NCBI RefSeq assembly: GCF_035917275.1
Contig: NZ_CP108508.1
Coordinates: 2,728,001 to 2,792,000 of the forward strand
Length of the DNA stretch: 64,000 bases
Direction: 5' to 3'
Origin: Streptomyces sp. NBC_01237
GTDB lineage: Bacteria > Actinomycetota > Actinomycetes > Streptomycetales > Streptomycetaceae
Position 1 is the first letter of the stretch; each line of letters starts with the position of its first letter. The notes under the pieces were generated by a model that ran no database searches, had not been told where the DNA came from, and was given only the letters and a program-made list of their open reading frames with translations. Shown here one piece after another: positions 29,032 through 37,969 of the stretch. A program made the translations under genes and the position numbers.

Positions 29032-29671
29032 GGGTGCGTGGGACTGCGGAGACCGCCGGGCGGGAGTAGTCGGCCGAGGCGGAAGGGGCGGCACCCGGCC
29101 TGTCGAAGCCGCGCGTATCGGAACCGGACCGATCGGTACCGGACTGATCGGAACCGGGCTTGTCGACGCCGCTCGTCACCGGCGGCGGCGCCTGCTCGCC
29201 CCGGCTTGCCGAGCCACCTCGGTAGACGGCGGTGAAGGCCAGCGCGACCATGCCGACGCCCATCACGAGGGCGAGCAGCCAGGCCACCGGGCGGTGCCAG
29301 CGTGCGGCGCCCCGGTAGGGGCGCAGGGAGCCGCCGTGGCGCCCGTAGGGGCCCGTACCGGCCGCGTCGTCGTCGTCAGGGTCCAGCGGGTCCCCGTACG
29401 CCCTCTCACGGCCGTACGCGCCGTCCCGGCCGAAGTCCTCGTAGAGGTCGTCGTCCATGGGGCCGCCGCGGCGGGCTCGGGCGGCGTCGGCCTCGGCACG
29501 GGCCTGGGCGGCGGCGAGCAGCCGCTCCACCGCGGTGGGTTCATGGACCGCTGCGGCCCGTACGAAGTCCTCGTCGAACACCACGGCGGCGAAGTCCTCG
29601 TCCGCGCCCCCGCGGTCGTCGTCGGGCTCCCAGCCGTCCGGGAACGGCCTGCCCCCCACGTCGTCCGGCAC
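29027..29671 (-). CDS. Single-pass membrane protein with VFDEDFVRAA motif, paralogue of the neighbouring gene
   Basis: 214 residues from the GTG at 29671 (MPDDVGGRPFPDGWEPDDD). The cytoplasmic half has DFAAVVFDEDFVRAAAVHEPTA, matching the motif in the 27553-28674 gene, then an Asp/Arg-rich linker, one membrane helix (VAWLLALVMGVGMVALAFTAVY) and a short Gly/Ser/Asp-rich outside tail with GSDxSGTDRSGSD repeats. The two genes probably came from a duplication of the cytoplasmic part with different outer domains. Confidence 0.78.
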   Translation of the reverse strand: MPDDVGGRPFPDGWEPDDDRGGADEDFAAVVFDEDFVRAAAVHEPTAVERLLAAAQARAEADAARARRGGPMDDDLYEDFGRDGAYGRERAYGDPLDPDDDDAAGTGPYGRHGGSLRPYRGAARWHRPVAWLLALVMGVGMVALAFTAVYRGGSASRGEQAPPPVTSGVDKPGSDQSGTDRSGSDTRGFDRPGAAPSASADYSRPAVSAVPRTP

Positions 29672-29822
29672 AGCTTCAGCGTAGCCCTGAAGGGGCGGTT
29701 TCGGCAGGGACGCCCGCAAACTCACCCGACCCGCCCACCCCACCCGTCCCACGCCCCTCCGAGGCCCCATCCGGCCCGCCGCATGATCCTCCACGGACCA
29801 CTCCGGCCCGCCGCACGGCGCT

Positions 29823-29874
29823 GTTCGGCGGGCCGACATGCCGCACGCCGCTGCTGCCCGCCGACCCGCCGAAC
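29823..29874 (-). terminator. Inverted repeat after proA
   Basis: GTTCGGCGGG (29823-29832) and CCCGCCGAAC (29865-29874) are perfect complements with a 32-base GC-rich loop, 43 bases after the proA stop. Confidence 0.55.
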
Positions 29875-29916
29875 AACGGGCGGCTGGCAGCTGGCAGCAG
29901 GTGCCGGATCGGCTGC

Positions 29917-31200
29917 CTACCTGATGTGGCCGTCGCCGGTGACGATGTACTTCGTCGATGTCAGCTCCGGCAGTCCCATCGGGCCGCGTGCGTGCAGCTT
30001 CTGCGTGGAGATGCCGATCTCGGCGCCGAATCCGAACTGTCCGCCGTCCGTGAAGCGGGTGGACGCGTTCACCGCGACCGTCGTCGAATCCACCAGTTGG
30101 GTGAAACGGCGGGCCGCAGCCTGCGAGGTGGTCACGATCGCCTCGGTGTGGCCGGAGGACCAGAGGCGGATGTGCGCCACGGCCGCGTCCAGCGAATCCA
30201 CGACCGCCGCCGCGATGTCGTACGAGAGGTACTCGGTCTCCCAGTCCTCCGCCGTCGCCGCCACCACCGTGGCCTTGGACCCCTCCGCGTGGGCGAGCAC
30301 CCGCTCGTCGGCGTGCACGGTCACGCCCGCCTCGGCCAGCGCGTCCAGGGCGAGCGGCAGGAACTCCGCGGCGATGTCCTTGTGGACCAGCAGGGTCTCT
30401 GCCGAGTTGCAGACGCTCGGGCGCTGCGCCTTGGAGTTGATCAGGATGTCGACGGCCATGGCCAGGTCCGTCCGCGCGTCGACGTAGACGTGGCAGTTGC
30501 CGGTGCCGGTCTCGATGACGGGGACCGTGGACTCCTCGACGACCGTGCGGATCAGGGAGGCGCCGCCGCGCGGGATGAGGACGTCCACCAGGCCGCGGGC
30601 CCGCATCAGTTCCCGTACCGAGTCGCGGCTCTCCCCCGGCACCAGCTGCACCGCGTCGGCCGGCAGACCCGAGCCGCCGACGGCGTCGCGCAGCACCCGT
30701 ACGAGGGCGGTGTTGGAGGCGTACGCGGACGACGAGCCGCGCAGCAGCACCGCGTTGCCGGACTTCAGGCACAGGGCCGCCGCGTCCACCGTCACGTTGG
30801 GCCGGGCCTCGTAGATGATCCCGACCACGCCGAGGGGTACCCGTACCTGGCGCAGGTCGATGCCGTTGGGCAGGGTCGAGCCGCGTACGACCTCGCCCAC
30901 GGGGTCGGGCAGTGCCGCCACGTCCCGTACGTCGGCGGCGATGGCGCGGATCCGTTCGGGGGTGAGGGTGAGCCGGTCGACGATGCCCTCGCTCGTCCCG
31001 GCCTCGCGGGCGCGCTCGACATCCTCGGCGTTGGCCGCGACGATCTCGCTCGTGCGTACTTCGAGCGCGTCCGCGATCGCCAACAGCGCGTCGTCCTTGG
31101 CGGAGCGCGGAAGTGGCGCGATGTCGGCGGCGGCAGCGCGTGCCCGGTAGGCGGCCTGCGCGACCGGGGACATGTTGTCGTACGGCGAAAGCGTGGTCAT
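29917..31200 (-). CDS. proA: Gamma-glutamyl phosphate reductase
   Basis: 427 residues from the ATG at 31200 ([23 protein letters not shown]). The aldehyde-dehydrogenase fold with the catalytic Cys in [10 protein letters not shown] and the family motifs [14 protein letters not shown] ([11 protein letters not shown]) and [22 protein letters not shown] is complete. It makes glutamate semialdehyde for proline. proB lies 0.9 kb upstream with one gene between. Confidence 0.97.
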   Translation of the reverse strand: MTTLSPYDNMSPVAQAAYRARAAAADIAPLPRSAKDDALLAIADALEVRTSEIVAANAEDVERAREAGTSEGIVDRLTLTPERIRAIAADVRDVAALPDPVGEVVRGSTLPNGIDLRQVRVPLGVVGIIYEARPNVTVDAAALCLKSGNAVLLRGSSSAYASNTALVRVLRDAVGGSGLPADAVQLVPGESRDSVRELMRARGLVDVLIPRGGASLIRTVVEESTVPVIETGTGNCHVYVDARTDLAMAVDILINSKAQRPSVCNSAETLLVHKDIAAEFLPLALDALAEAGVTVHADERVLAHAEGSKATVVAATAEDWETEYLSYDIAAAVVDSLDAAVAHIRLWSSGHTEAIVTTSQAAARRFTQLVDSTTVAVNASTRFTDGGQFGFGAEIGISTQKLHARGPMGLPELTSTKYIVTGDGHIR

Positions 31201-31287
31201 GCCCGCAGAGTAGTGCGCACACTGCGGGCATCCGTCACGTATCCCGTGATGCGAGACGACCGCCCCGAGAGATGGTCGTCCCCGTCC

Positions 31288-31450
31288 GGGTGCACACCGA
31301 CCGGGACGGGTGCACACCGATACGGACGAGTGCACACCGACCGTGACGAGTGCGAACCGATCAGCGCAGACGCACACCGATCAGTACGGATGCACCGGTC
31401 AGTACGGGTGCACCGGTCAGTACAGATACACCGGTCAGTACGGGTGCACC
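31288..31450 (-). repeat. Tandem repeat array containing copies of the stop codon of the 31435 gene
   Basis: Four 18-bp units GGTGCACCCGTACTGACC (minus strand) run from 31379 to 31450; the first holds the final codons CAC CCG TAC TGA of the gene and the others repeat them. Further downstream, 31288-31367, the unit changes to 20 bp (GTGCACACCGACCGNGAC-like), four copies. Units diverge by one to four bases. Confidence 0.92.
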
Positions 31451-31923
31451 CCGACCGGGGCCGCGGGTGGCGGCCCGTACCCCTCGGCGATGCGCTGGTG
31501 GTACGTCTCCCGGTCGATCACTTCCAGCCCCACGATCTTCCAGGGCGGGAGCTGGGCGCTGGAGCGGTGCTCGCCCCACAGCCGCAGGGCCACCGCCGCC
31601 GCGTCGTGCAGGTCGCGGGCCTCTTCCCAATAGCGGATCTCCGCATGGTCGTTGGCGTAGCGGCTGGTCAGCAGGAAGGGGTGGTCGTGCGCCAGCTGTT
31701 CCAGGCCGCGTCTGACCTCCTTCAGCGGAGTCTCGGTTCCCGAGACGCAGAGGGTGATGTGCCACAGCTTCGACTGGGTGTGTTCCTCCTTCGCCGTCAC
31801 CGGCTCCTGCTCGGTGGTGCGGTCCGCGGGCACACTCCTGTCGAAGTCGGCCCCCGCTCCGACGCTGGTCAGGGCGCGGCTGCCCGATCCGCGGGGCGGC
31901 GCCCCCGGGCGCGCTCGTCTCAC
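31435..31923 (-). CDS. Conserved protein of unknown function between proB and proA
   Basis: 162 residues from the GTG at 31923, which has a perfect AGGAGG six bases upstream. The first 45 residues are Arg/Ala-rich; the rest has alternating strands and helices (LWHITLCVSGTETPLKEVRRGLEQLAHDHPFLL, then YWEEARDLHDAAAVALRLWGEHR) reminiscent of a two-strand ferredoxin-like fold. No catalytic motif. It sits in the proB-proA transcription unit. The end (GVHPY and stop) has been copied into a downstream repeat array. Confidence 0.75.
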   Translation of the reverse strand: MRRARPGAPPRGSGSRALTSVGAGADFDRSVPADRTTEQEPVTAKEEHTQSKLWHITLCVSGTETPLKEVRRGLEQLAHDHPFLLTSRYANDHAEIRYWEEARDLHDAAAVALRLWGEHRSSAQLPPWKIVGLEVIDRETYHQRIAEGYGPPPAAPVGVHPY

Positions 31924-32055
31924 CGGCGGCCTCCTGTGAATGTGTTGCTGTGCTGTCTACCCCTGGTGTCCCCGCTACAAAGTTGACCAGTCCGAGGCCG
32001 GGCTTGGGGCGGTTTTGGTGAAGCTCTCTGTCCTGAGGCCGGACTTTCAGCCGAT

Positions 32056-33195
32056 TCAGGGGGCGAGGCGGGGCGTGAGAACGACCAGATCGTCCCTGTG
32101 TACGACCTCGCGCTCATAGGCGGGGCCCAGCTCTCTGGCCAGGTCGCGGGTGGAGCGGCCGAGCAGCTGGGGGATCTCCTTGGCGTCGAAGTTGACGAGT
32201 CCTCGGGCGACGGGCAGGCCGCGCAGGTCGCGCAGCTCCACCGGGTCACCGGCGGTGAACTCGCCCTCGACGGCGGAGATTCCGGCGGGCAGCAGCGAGG
32301 TGCGGCGCTCCACGACGGCCCGTACGGCTCCGTCGTCGAGGGTCAGCGCGCCCCTCGGGGTGGAGGCGTGGGCCAGCCAGAGCAGCCGGTCGGCGGAGCG
32401 GCGTCCGGTGCGGTGGAAGTACGTACCGGTGTCGCGGCCCGCGAGGGCGTCGGCGGCCCGGCTCGCGGAGGTGAGGACGACCGGGATGCCGGCGGCGGTG
32501 GCGATCCTCGCCGCCTCGACCTTGGTGACCATGCCTCCGGTGCCGACGCCCGCTTTCCCGGCTCTGCCGATCGTGACGTCGGCCAGGTCCTCGGGGCCGC
32601 CGACCTCGGCGACGCGGGTGGTGCCGGGGGTGCTCGGGTCGCCGTCGTAGAGGCCGTCCACGTCGGAGAGGAGGACCAGCAGGTCGGCGTGGACGAGGTG
32701 GGCGACGAGCGCGGCGAGCCGGTCGTTGTCGCCGAACCGGATCTCCTCGGTGGCCACGGTGTCGTTCTCGTTGACGACGGGGAGGGCGCCCATGTCCAGG
32801 AGCTGGTCGAGGGTGCGGTAGGCGTTGCGGTAGTGGGCGCGGCGGCTGGTGTCGTCGGCGGTGAGGAGAACCTGGCCGACGCGTACGCCGTAGCGCGCGA
32901 ACGAGGCGGTGTAGCGGGCCACGAGCAGTCCCTGCCCGACGCTGGCCGCGGCCTGCTGGCGGGCCAGGTCCTTGGGCCTGCGGACCAGGCCGAGCGGGGC
33001 GAGTCCGGCGGCGATGGCACCGCTGGAGACGAGGACGACCTCCCGCTCGCCGCCGCTCCTGACCTTGGCCAGTACGTCGACGAGTGCGTCGACCCGGTCG
33101 GCGTCGATGCCGCCCGCCGCCGTGGTGAGCGAGGAGGAGCCGACCTTGACGACGATCCGGCGGGCTTCGGTCACTTCCGGCCTTGCAGCTGACAC
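32056..33195 (-). CDS. proB: Glutamate 5-kinase
   Basis: 379 residues from the GTG at 33195 (AGGA upstream). The amino-acid kinase domain shows IVVKVGSSSLT, VVLVSSGAIAAG and LSDVDGLYDGDP, and the C-terminal PUA domain begins near 290. It phosphorylates glutamate in the first step of proline synthesis and is usually feedback-inhibited. In many bacteria proB follows obg directly; here a 9-kb polymer-synthesis block lies between. Confidence 0.97.
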   Translation of the reverse strand: MSAARPEVTEARRIVVKVGSSSLTTAAGGIDADRVDALVDVLAKVRSGGEREVVLVSSGAIAAGLAPLGLVRRPKDLARQQAAASVGQGLLVARYTASFARYGVRVGQVLLTADDTSRRAHYRNAYRTLDQLLDMGALPVVNENDTVATEEIRFGDNDRLAALVAHLVHADLLVLLSDVDGLYDGDPSTPGTTRVAEVGGPEDLADVTIGRAGKAGVGTGGMVTKVEAARIATAAGIPVVLTSASRAADALAGRDTGTYFHRTGRRSADRLLWLAHASTPRGALTLDDGAVRAVVERRTSLLPAGISAVEGEFTAGDPVELRDLRGLPVARGLVNFDAKEIPQLLGRSTRDLARELGPAYEREVVHRDDLVVLTPRLAP

Positions 33196-33403
33196 GTGCT
33201 TCCTCGCTCTGGCTCGCCCGGTGGATCCGAAGGGATGGCCGTGGGCGCCGTGAGGCGGTGGTGCCGGGCCGTCCCGGCTCAGCACAGTACGCGAGCGGCC
33301 ACGCTCCGCGCCCGCCCATTCCGTCCGGTGGACAGCGGCGGACGGCGGCAACGGCGGGCAGCGGGGCGGCGGGCGGACCGGGCGGGAGCGGCGATGCCGC
33401 TGC

Positions 33404-36154
33404 TCAGCCGTCGTTGACCGTCAGCATGCGGTCGACGACCCGGGCGGCGGCCCGGCCGTCGGACGGTTCACAGAAGTCCACCCGGAACTGTGCGTACTTC
33501 TCCTTGTACTCCTCCGTCACGGCGCCGATGTTCCGGATCGCGGAGACGAGGTCCTCCGACGTCTTGATCAGCGGGCCCGGGGCGCGCGAGGTGAAGTCGA
33601 AGTAGAAGCCGCGCAGGGTGTCGCGGTAGTGCTCCAGGTCGTACGTGAAGAACAGCATCGGCCGCCCGGAGTGCGCGAAGTCGAACAGCACCGAGGAGTA
33701 GTCCGTGATCAGCACGTCGGCGATCAGGTAGAGGTCGGCGATGTCCGGGTAGTACGTGACGTCCCAGACGAAGCCCTGCCCGGCGCCGGGGATGCTGTCG
33801 AGGACCTTGTGGTGCTTGCGGTACAGCAGCACATGGTCATCGCCGAGCTCCCGCTGGGCCGCGTCGACGTCGATCTGGTTGTCCAGCTTGAAGCGGCGGC
33901 CGCCGTAGCGCTGGTCGTCACGCCAGGTCGGCGCGTACAGGACGACCTTCTTGCCCGCGGGGATGCCGAGCTTCTCCCGCACCGCCGATGCCCGCTTCAC
34001 CCGGTCCGGGGCGTGGAAGACGTCGTTGCGCGGGTAGCCCGCCTCCAGCACCTCGCACTCCAGCCGGAAGGAGTTGGTCATGATCGGGGTGGTGAAGGAG
34101 TTGGGCGTGATGAACAGGCTGTACTGGCGGGAGCGCTGGGGCAGGCTCGCGATGTAGGCCAGGTTCGCCTTCGGGGTGCCGAGGAGGTCTGCGCCGATGC
34201 GCTTGAGCGGGGTGCCGTGCCAGGTCTGGACGACGACCTGCCCCTCGCGGCGGACGAACCACTCGCGGATGCCGCCGTTGGTGACGACGTAACGGCTGCG
34301 GGCCAGCGCCTCGTACCACTCCTTGCTGCCCCACTCCACACCGCGCACGCCGGGCGGGAGGACGACCTGCTGGTCGTGGACCATCGCGATGTGCTCGACC
34401 TCGGTCCCGCGGCGTACCAGTTCCTCGTAGACCGCGCGGGGCGAGTCGGAGAACTGCTTGCCGCCGAAGCTGTTGTAGAGCACGGCTTCGCGCAGCGGCA
34501 GCGCGCGCTGCTCGGGGGTGTACACGTCGCGCATCAGCCGCTGGCGGTAGGCGCCGCGCAGTTCGGGGTCGAGGACCGGCCCGGACTCCACGAAGATCCG
34601 GTCGAAGTCGAGCCGCTCCACGGTGTACGTCCGGTGGGCGCCGCGGTGGGTCAGCGGCAGGGTGTCGACGAGGTCGGGGCGGATCGTGACGGGGATGTCG
34701 CGGGTGTGGTCCCATTCGGCGCGGGCGCGCAGGAAGGGCAGCCAGCGCCCGGCCCGCAGGGGCAGGGTGCCCTCGTACGCGGGCATGCTGTCCGGTGTGA
34801 CGCGGGCGGTGAACCGGCCGTCCTCGAACTCCGCGGGGAGCGGCCGGTCCTCGTTGCGCCCGGTGTGGCGCAGGATCAGCTTCATCGTTTCGGCGGGGCC
34901 GGTGTACGTGCCGGAGAGCACCAGCTCGCCGCCGGCCGACCACTCGACGCTGTCGACGACCGGCTGGACGGACCGCAGCTGCGGGGTGAAGTTGCCCGCT
35001 CCGTCGGTGAGGACGGCGAACTCCAGCCCGCCGGGCAGCGGGTGCACACCGGTGGCCGGCTTCTGTCCGATGGTGGCGCGGCGGGTGGTGCCGTCCTCGA
35101 ACACGATGAGCGCGCGGTACTTCCTGGCCCGGCCGGGGGTGACCCCGTCGACGGGGAGGTCCGCGAAGGACAGGCGGGCGGTGTGGCGGACCCAGCCGTC
35201 GGCGCCGGTGTCGCCCTTGACCAGCGGGAGGTCGGTGGCGTACCCGCTGGCCTCGTGGTCGATGCGCAGCGCGGTGGGCTTCTTGCCCGTGGCGCGGGAG
35301 CGGAGCGTCACGGAGAGGGTGTCGGCGTCCGCTTCCTGGGCCTCGACCTCGGCGGGGACGATGTCCACGGTGAGCTTCAGCCGGTTGCGGTCGAAGCCCG
35401 CGACGAGCCGTACGCCGTCGTCGAGCACGTGGACCTGGCTGTGGCCCGCGGCGCCCGCGTTGTTCTTGGTCACGCTGCCGACGGACATGCCGCCGGGGCG
35501 CGGGATGCCGACGCCCAGACGCCAGGTGCCCGGCTGCCACTGGCCGCGGGTGCGCAGGCGGGCCGGGTCGATACCGATCTCGAAGCCGGACCAGTCGTAG
35601 TTGTGCAGGGCGCCCTTGGCCTCGGCGGTCGCCCTGGGCTCCTGGACGGTGCGCACGCGAAGCGGAAGGGTGCTCCGGCTGCCCTGGCGCCGCAGGACGG
35701 CGACCCGCAGCGAGCGCTTGCCGGTCGCGGAGGGGACATTGGGGATGTACGCGTACCCGTGGACGACCAGCCGGCCGTCCTTCCAGGTCAGGTCCAGCAG
35801 CTTGCCGCGTACGGGCAGCTCGCTGCGGTTGAAGTTGCGCACGGTCGGCGGCAGCGAGGAGTTCTCCACGCCGGGCAGCTCGATCCGGGCCCGTCGCAGG
35901 CCCCTGACGGAGAAGGCGCCGGGGTTCTCGCGCTCGTAGTGGAGCAGTCCCTCCAGCTCGTCCCCGCGTCCGCTGGCCGCCAGGTGCCACTTGACCCGGG
36001 CCATCGGCGAGAACTTGCGGACGAGCTTGGGCGCGGCCTGGGCCAGGAACTCCTTGGCCGCGCTGTGGAAGGCGGGACGCTCCTCGACCGGGGTCTCCGG
36101 GAAGTACTTCATGAGCCGGCTGAGCTCTTCGGGAATCGCTTCGAGGGACGCCAC
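33404..36154 (-). CDS. CDP-glycerol:glycerophosphate glycerophosphotransferase-like protein (TagF/TagB type)
   Basis: 916 residues from the GTG at 36154 (MASLEAIPEELSRLMKYF). The C-terminal third is a Glyphos_transf domain with TWHGTPLKRIG, YAPTWRDD and TDYSSVLFDFA, which adds polyol-phosphate units from a CDP-activated precursor to a growing teichoic chain. The N-terminal 500 residues are rich in beta strands and may bind the acceptor. No membrane helix is evident, so attachment would be peripheral. It is followed upstream by a GT2 gene, all on the minus strand. Confidence 0.87.
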   Translation of the reverse strand: MASLEAIPEELSRLMKYFPETPVEERPAFHSAAKEFLAQAAPKLVRKFSPMARVKWHLAASGRGDELEGLLHYERENPGAFSVRGLRRARIELPGVENSSLPPTVRNFNRSELPVRGKLLDLTWKDGRLVVHGYAYIPNVPSATGKRSLRVAVLRRQGSRSTLPLRVRTVQEPRATAEAKGALHNYDWSGFEIGIDPARLRTRGQWQPGTWRLGVGIPRPGGMSVGSVTKNNAGAAGHSQVHVLDDGVRLVAGFDRNRLKLTVDIVPAEVEAQEADADTLSVTLRSRATGKKPTALRIDHEASGYATDLPLVKGDTGADGWVRHTARLSFADLPVDGVTPGRARKYRALIVFEDGTTRRATIGQKPATGVHPLPGGLEFAVLTDGAGNFTPQLRSVQPVVDSVEWSAGGELVLSGTYTGPAETMKLILRHTGRNEDRPLPAEFEDGRFTARVTPDSMPAYEGTLPLRAGRWLPFLRARAEWDHTRDIPVTIRPDLVDTLPLTHRGAHRTYTVERLDFDRIFVESGPVLDPELRGAYRQRLMRDVYTPEQRALPLREAVLYNSFGGKQFSDSPRAVYEELVRRGTEVEHIAMVHDQQVVLPPGVRGVEWGSKEWYEALARSRYVVTNGGIREWFVRREGQVVVQTWHGTPLKRIGADLLGTPKANLAYIASLPQRSRQYSLFITPNSFTTPIMTNSFRLECEVLEAGYPRNDVFHAPDRVKRASAVREKLGIPAGKKVVLYAPTWRDDQRYGGRRFKLDNQIDVDAAQRELGDDHVLLYRKHHKVLDSIPGAGQGFVWDVTYYPDIADLYLIADVLITDYSSVLFDFAHSGRPMLFFTYDLEHYRDTLRGFYFDFTSRAPGPLIKTSEDLVSAIRNIGAVTEEYKEKYAQFRVDFCEPSDGRAAARVVDRMLTVNDG

Positions 36155-36350
36155 GGCGGGAGGGCCTTTCCGGGGGGACGTACAGATGTGAACCCCAGGA
36201 AGACGGGGCGTAAATGAGACGCCTACAACGGTCTCATGGTTGCCCCACAGTATGACGTGAACCCAGTCACAGGATCGACCGGCCCCCGGCACTTCCGGGA
36301 CGGGGCTCCGGCGGTGGGCCGCCGTATCGCGCCCGAGCGCGAATCCGCCG

Positions 36351-36376
36351 TACCGCGCCCGGAGTTGGGCGCGGTA
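36351..36376 (-). terminator. Hairpin after the GT2 gene
   Basis: TACCGCGCCC (36351-36360) and GGGCGCGGTA (36367-36376) form a perfect 10-bp stem with a six-base loop, ten bases after the stop codon. Confidence 0.8.
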
Positions 36377-36385
36377 CATCCGCCG

Positions 36386-37624
36386 TCAGGCCCGGTGCGC
36401 CCGCGGTGCGCGCAGGAGCGACAGGACCGTACGGCGGGCCTTGCGGACCGCGCGCCTGGCGAAGGACACATAGGGCCGCGGCTCCGGCGGCAGGACGCGC
36501 TCACCGCCGACCCACTCGGTCACGGTCACCGCGTACGCCTCGTCGGGCAGTCCCGAGCCGTCCCCGAAGTGCGGATACGCCAGGTACAGCCGGGCCGGGT
36601 CCGTCCTGCGGACGAGTTCCGGGGCCTCCTTGGCCCGCAGGAAGCGCACGACGTCGAGCAGCAGGTCGAGCCGGCCCTTCGCCACGCAGACCAGCCGCAG
36701 CCGCTCGTGGACCTTGAGGCGGCGCGCGAGCCCCGGTGTCCAGTAGGACTCCATCAGCGGGGCCGCGAGCGCCATCTTCTTCCGGTGCACCGAGGCCGTC
36801 TGCTTGAGCATCCTGGGACCGAACTGCGGCAGCAGCGTGATGACGAACGGCCGGACCATCAGGGCGTCGCGGTGCGGCCCGGCGGGCACATGGGTGGCGA
36901 TGAGCCCCATCAGCGCCCTGGCCGAGTCGAACCGCAGAACGTAGCCGCCGCTCTTGGTCACGTGCTTGCCGTCGTCACGGCCCACCAGGTAGTAGCAGGT
37001 GTAGTCGGCGACGACGGAGACGCCGTTGCCCCGCAGGTACGCCTCCATGGTGAAGAGGGCGTCCTCACCGGTCTTCAATTCCTCGTCGAATCTCATCCCG
37101 AGCCGTGCGAGAAGCTCGCGCCGGAACAGCTTCTGGGCACTCAGGGTGAATTTGATGTTGGAGGAATACAGGTCGGCCCGCTCGACCGTCTCCTTCCACA
37201 TCGACTTGGCCGCGCCGCGGTTGACGCCGACGACCTTGCCGAGCACCACATCCGTACCGGCCCGGTCACCCATCGCGACCATGCGTTCCAGGGCTTCCTC
37301 GCCGAAGTAGTCGTCGGCGTCGAGGAAGAAGACGTACCGGCCGCGGGCGAGCCCCAGGCCCACGTTGCGGGGCCCGCTGGGCCCGCCGGAATTGGCCTGC
37401 CGGATCACTCTCATGGGGATGTCGGTCCGGGCGGCGAACTCCTCCAGGTACTCCCCCGTACCGTCCGTGGAGCCGTCGTCGACCGCGACGATCTCCATGC
37501 GCCCGGCGCCGAGCGTCTGCGCTTCGACGGACTCCAGACAGCGGACCAGATAGGGCATCGCTTCGTAGGCGCCGATGATCACGCTGACATCGGGCTCGCT
37601 GTTCTTGATCGGCATTTCGGCCAT
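36386..37624 (-). CDS. Family 2 glycosyltransferase
   Basis: 412 residues from the ATG at 37624 (AGGTG seven bases upstream; ATG at 37633 and 37615 are possible). GT-A motifs: VSVIIGAYE start, VAVDDGSTDGT, QANSGGPSGPRNVGL, and DADDY for metal binding. It resembles enzymes that glycosylate teichoic or capsular chains. It is closely similar to the 52777-54399 gene in the second glycan cluster. Probably soluble or membrane-peripheral. Confidence 0.88.
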   Translation of the reverse strand: MAEMPIKNSEPDVSVIIGAYEAMPYLVRCLESVEAQTLGAGRMEIVAVDDGSTDGTGEYLEEFAARTDIPMRVIRQANSGGPSGPRNVGLGLARGRYVFFLDADDYFGEEALERMVAMGDRAGTDVVLGKVVGVNRGAAKSMWKETVERADLYSSNIKFTLSAQKLFRRELLARLGMRFDEELKTGEDALFTMEAYLRGNGVSVVADYTCYYLVGRDDGKHVTKSGGYVLRFDSARALMGLIATHVPAGPHRDALMVRPFVITLLPQFGPRMLKQTASVHRKKMALAAPLMESYWTPGLARRLKVHERLRLVCVAKGRLDLLLDVVRFLRAKEAPELVRRTDPARLYLAYPHFGDGSGLPDEAYAVTVTEWVGGERVLPPEPRPYVSFARRAVRKARRTVLSLLRAPRAHRA

Positions 37625-37951
37625 GCTGTACACCTGTCGATTTGATCACGATTGGGGGCCAATTGTCCGACTATCGCACCCAACGTGCATCAACATGCCG
37701 AACGGCCCGTACGCCTCTCCGGAGGGAGAGACGTACGGGCCGTTGCGGGGGTTGCTCCATTTTCGGCCAGTTTTGACCGTCTTTGCCATTTGGTGAACGG
37801 AATCGACCGGGTCGTCGGTCTGGGCGGTCCGGTCGGCCTGACCTGCCGCGAACAGTCAGGGCACGGCCGCGGCGATCAGTCAGCACACCGCCCGTGAGGA
37901 CGGTCAGCACACCACCGCGGAGACACGGTCAGCGCACCATCGTGAGGACGG
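37625..37951. other. 327-bp intergenic region with terminator and repeats
   Basis: Contains the strong hairpin at 37701-37744 and the TCAGCRCACC repeats at 37880-37969, which include the stop codon of the upstream gene. The rest near 37625-37680 is AT-richer and probably holds the promoter of the GT2 gene. Confidence 0.6.
37701..37744 (-). terminator. Strong terminator after the membrane-anchored phosphotransferase gene
   Basis: AACGGCCCGTACG and its complement CGTACGGGCCGTT enclose CTCTCC/GGAGAG, giving a stem of almost 20 bp. Confidence 0.88.
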
Positions 37952-37969
37952 TCAGCGCACCGCCGTGGG
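37874..37969 (-). repeat. Tandem repeat array containing copies of the stop codon of the 37952 gene
   Basis: TCAGCRCACC (the stop codon TGA with the codons before it, read on the plus strand) occurs at 37880, 37904, 37929 and 37952, spaced 24, 25 and 23 bp. The last copy is the real gene end; the others lie downstream. Confidence 0.85.

Noticed and set aside
29672..31231. Single long minus-strand frame joining the region before the SCO2584-like gene with DNA inside proA
   Set aside because: It overlaps proA out of frame and is Arg/Gly-rich; the GTG at 29671 is the natural start of the membrane-protein gene.
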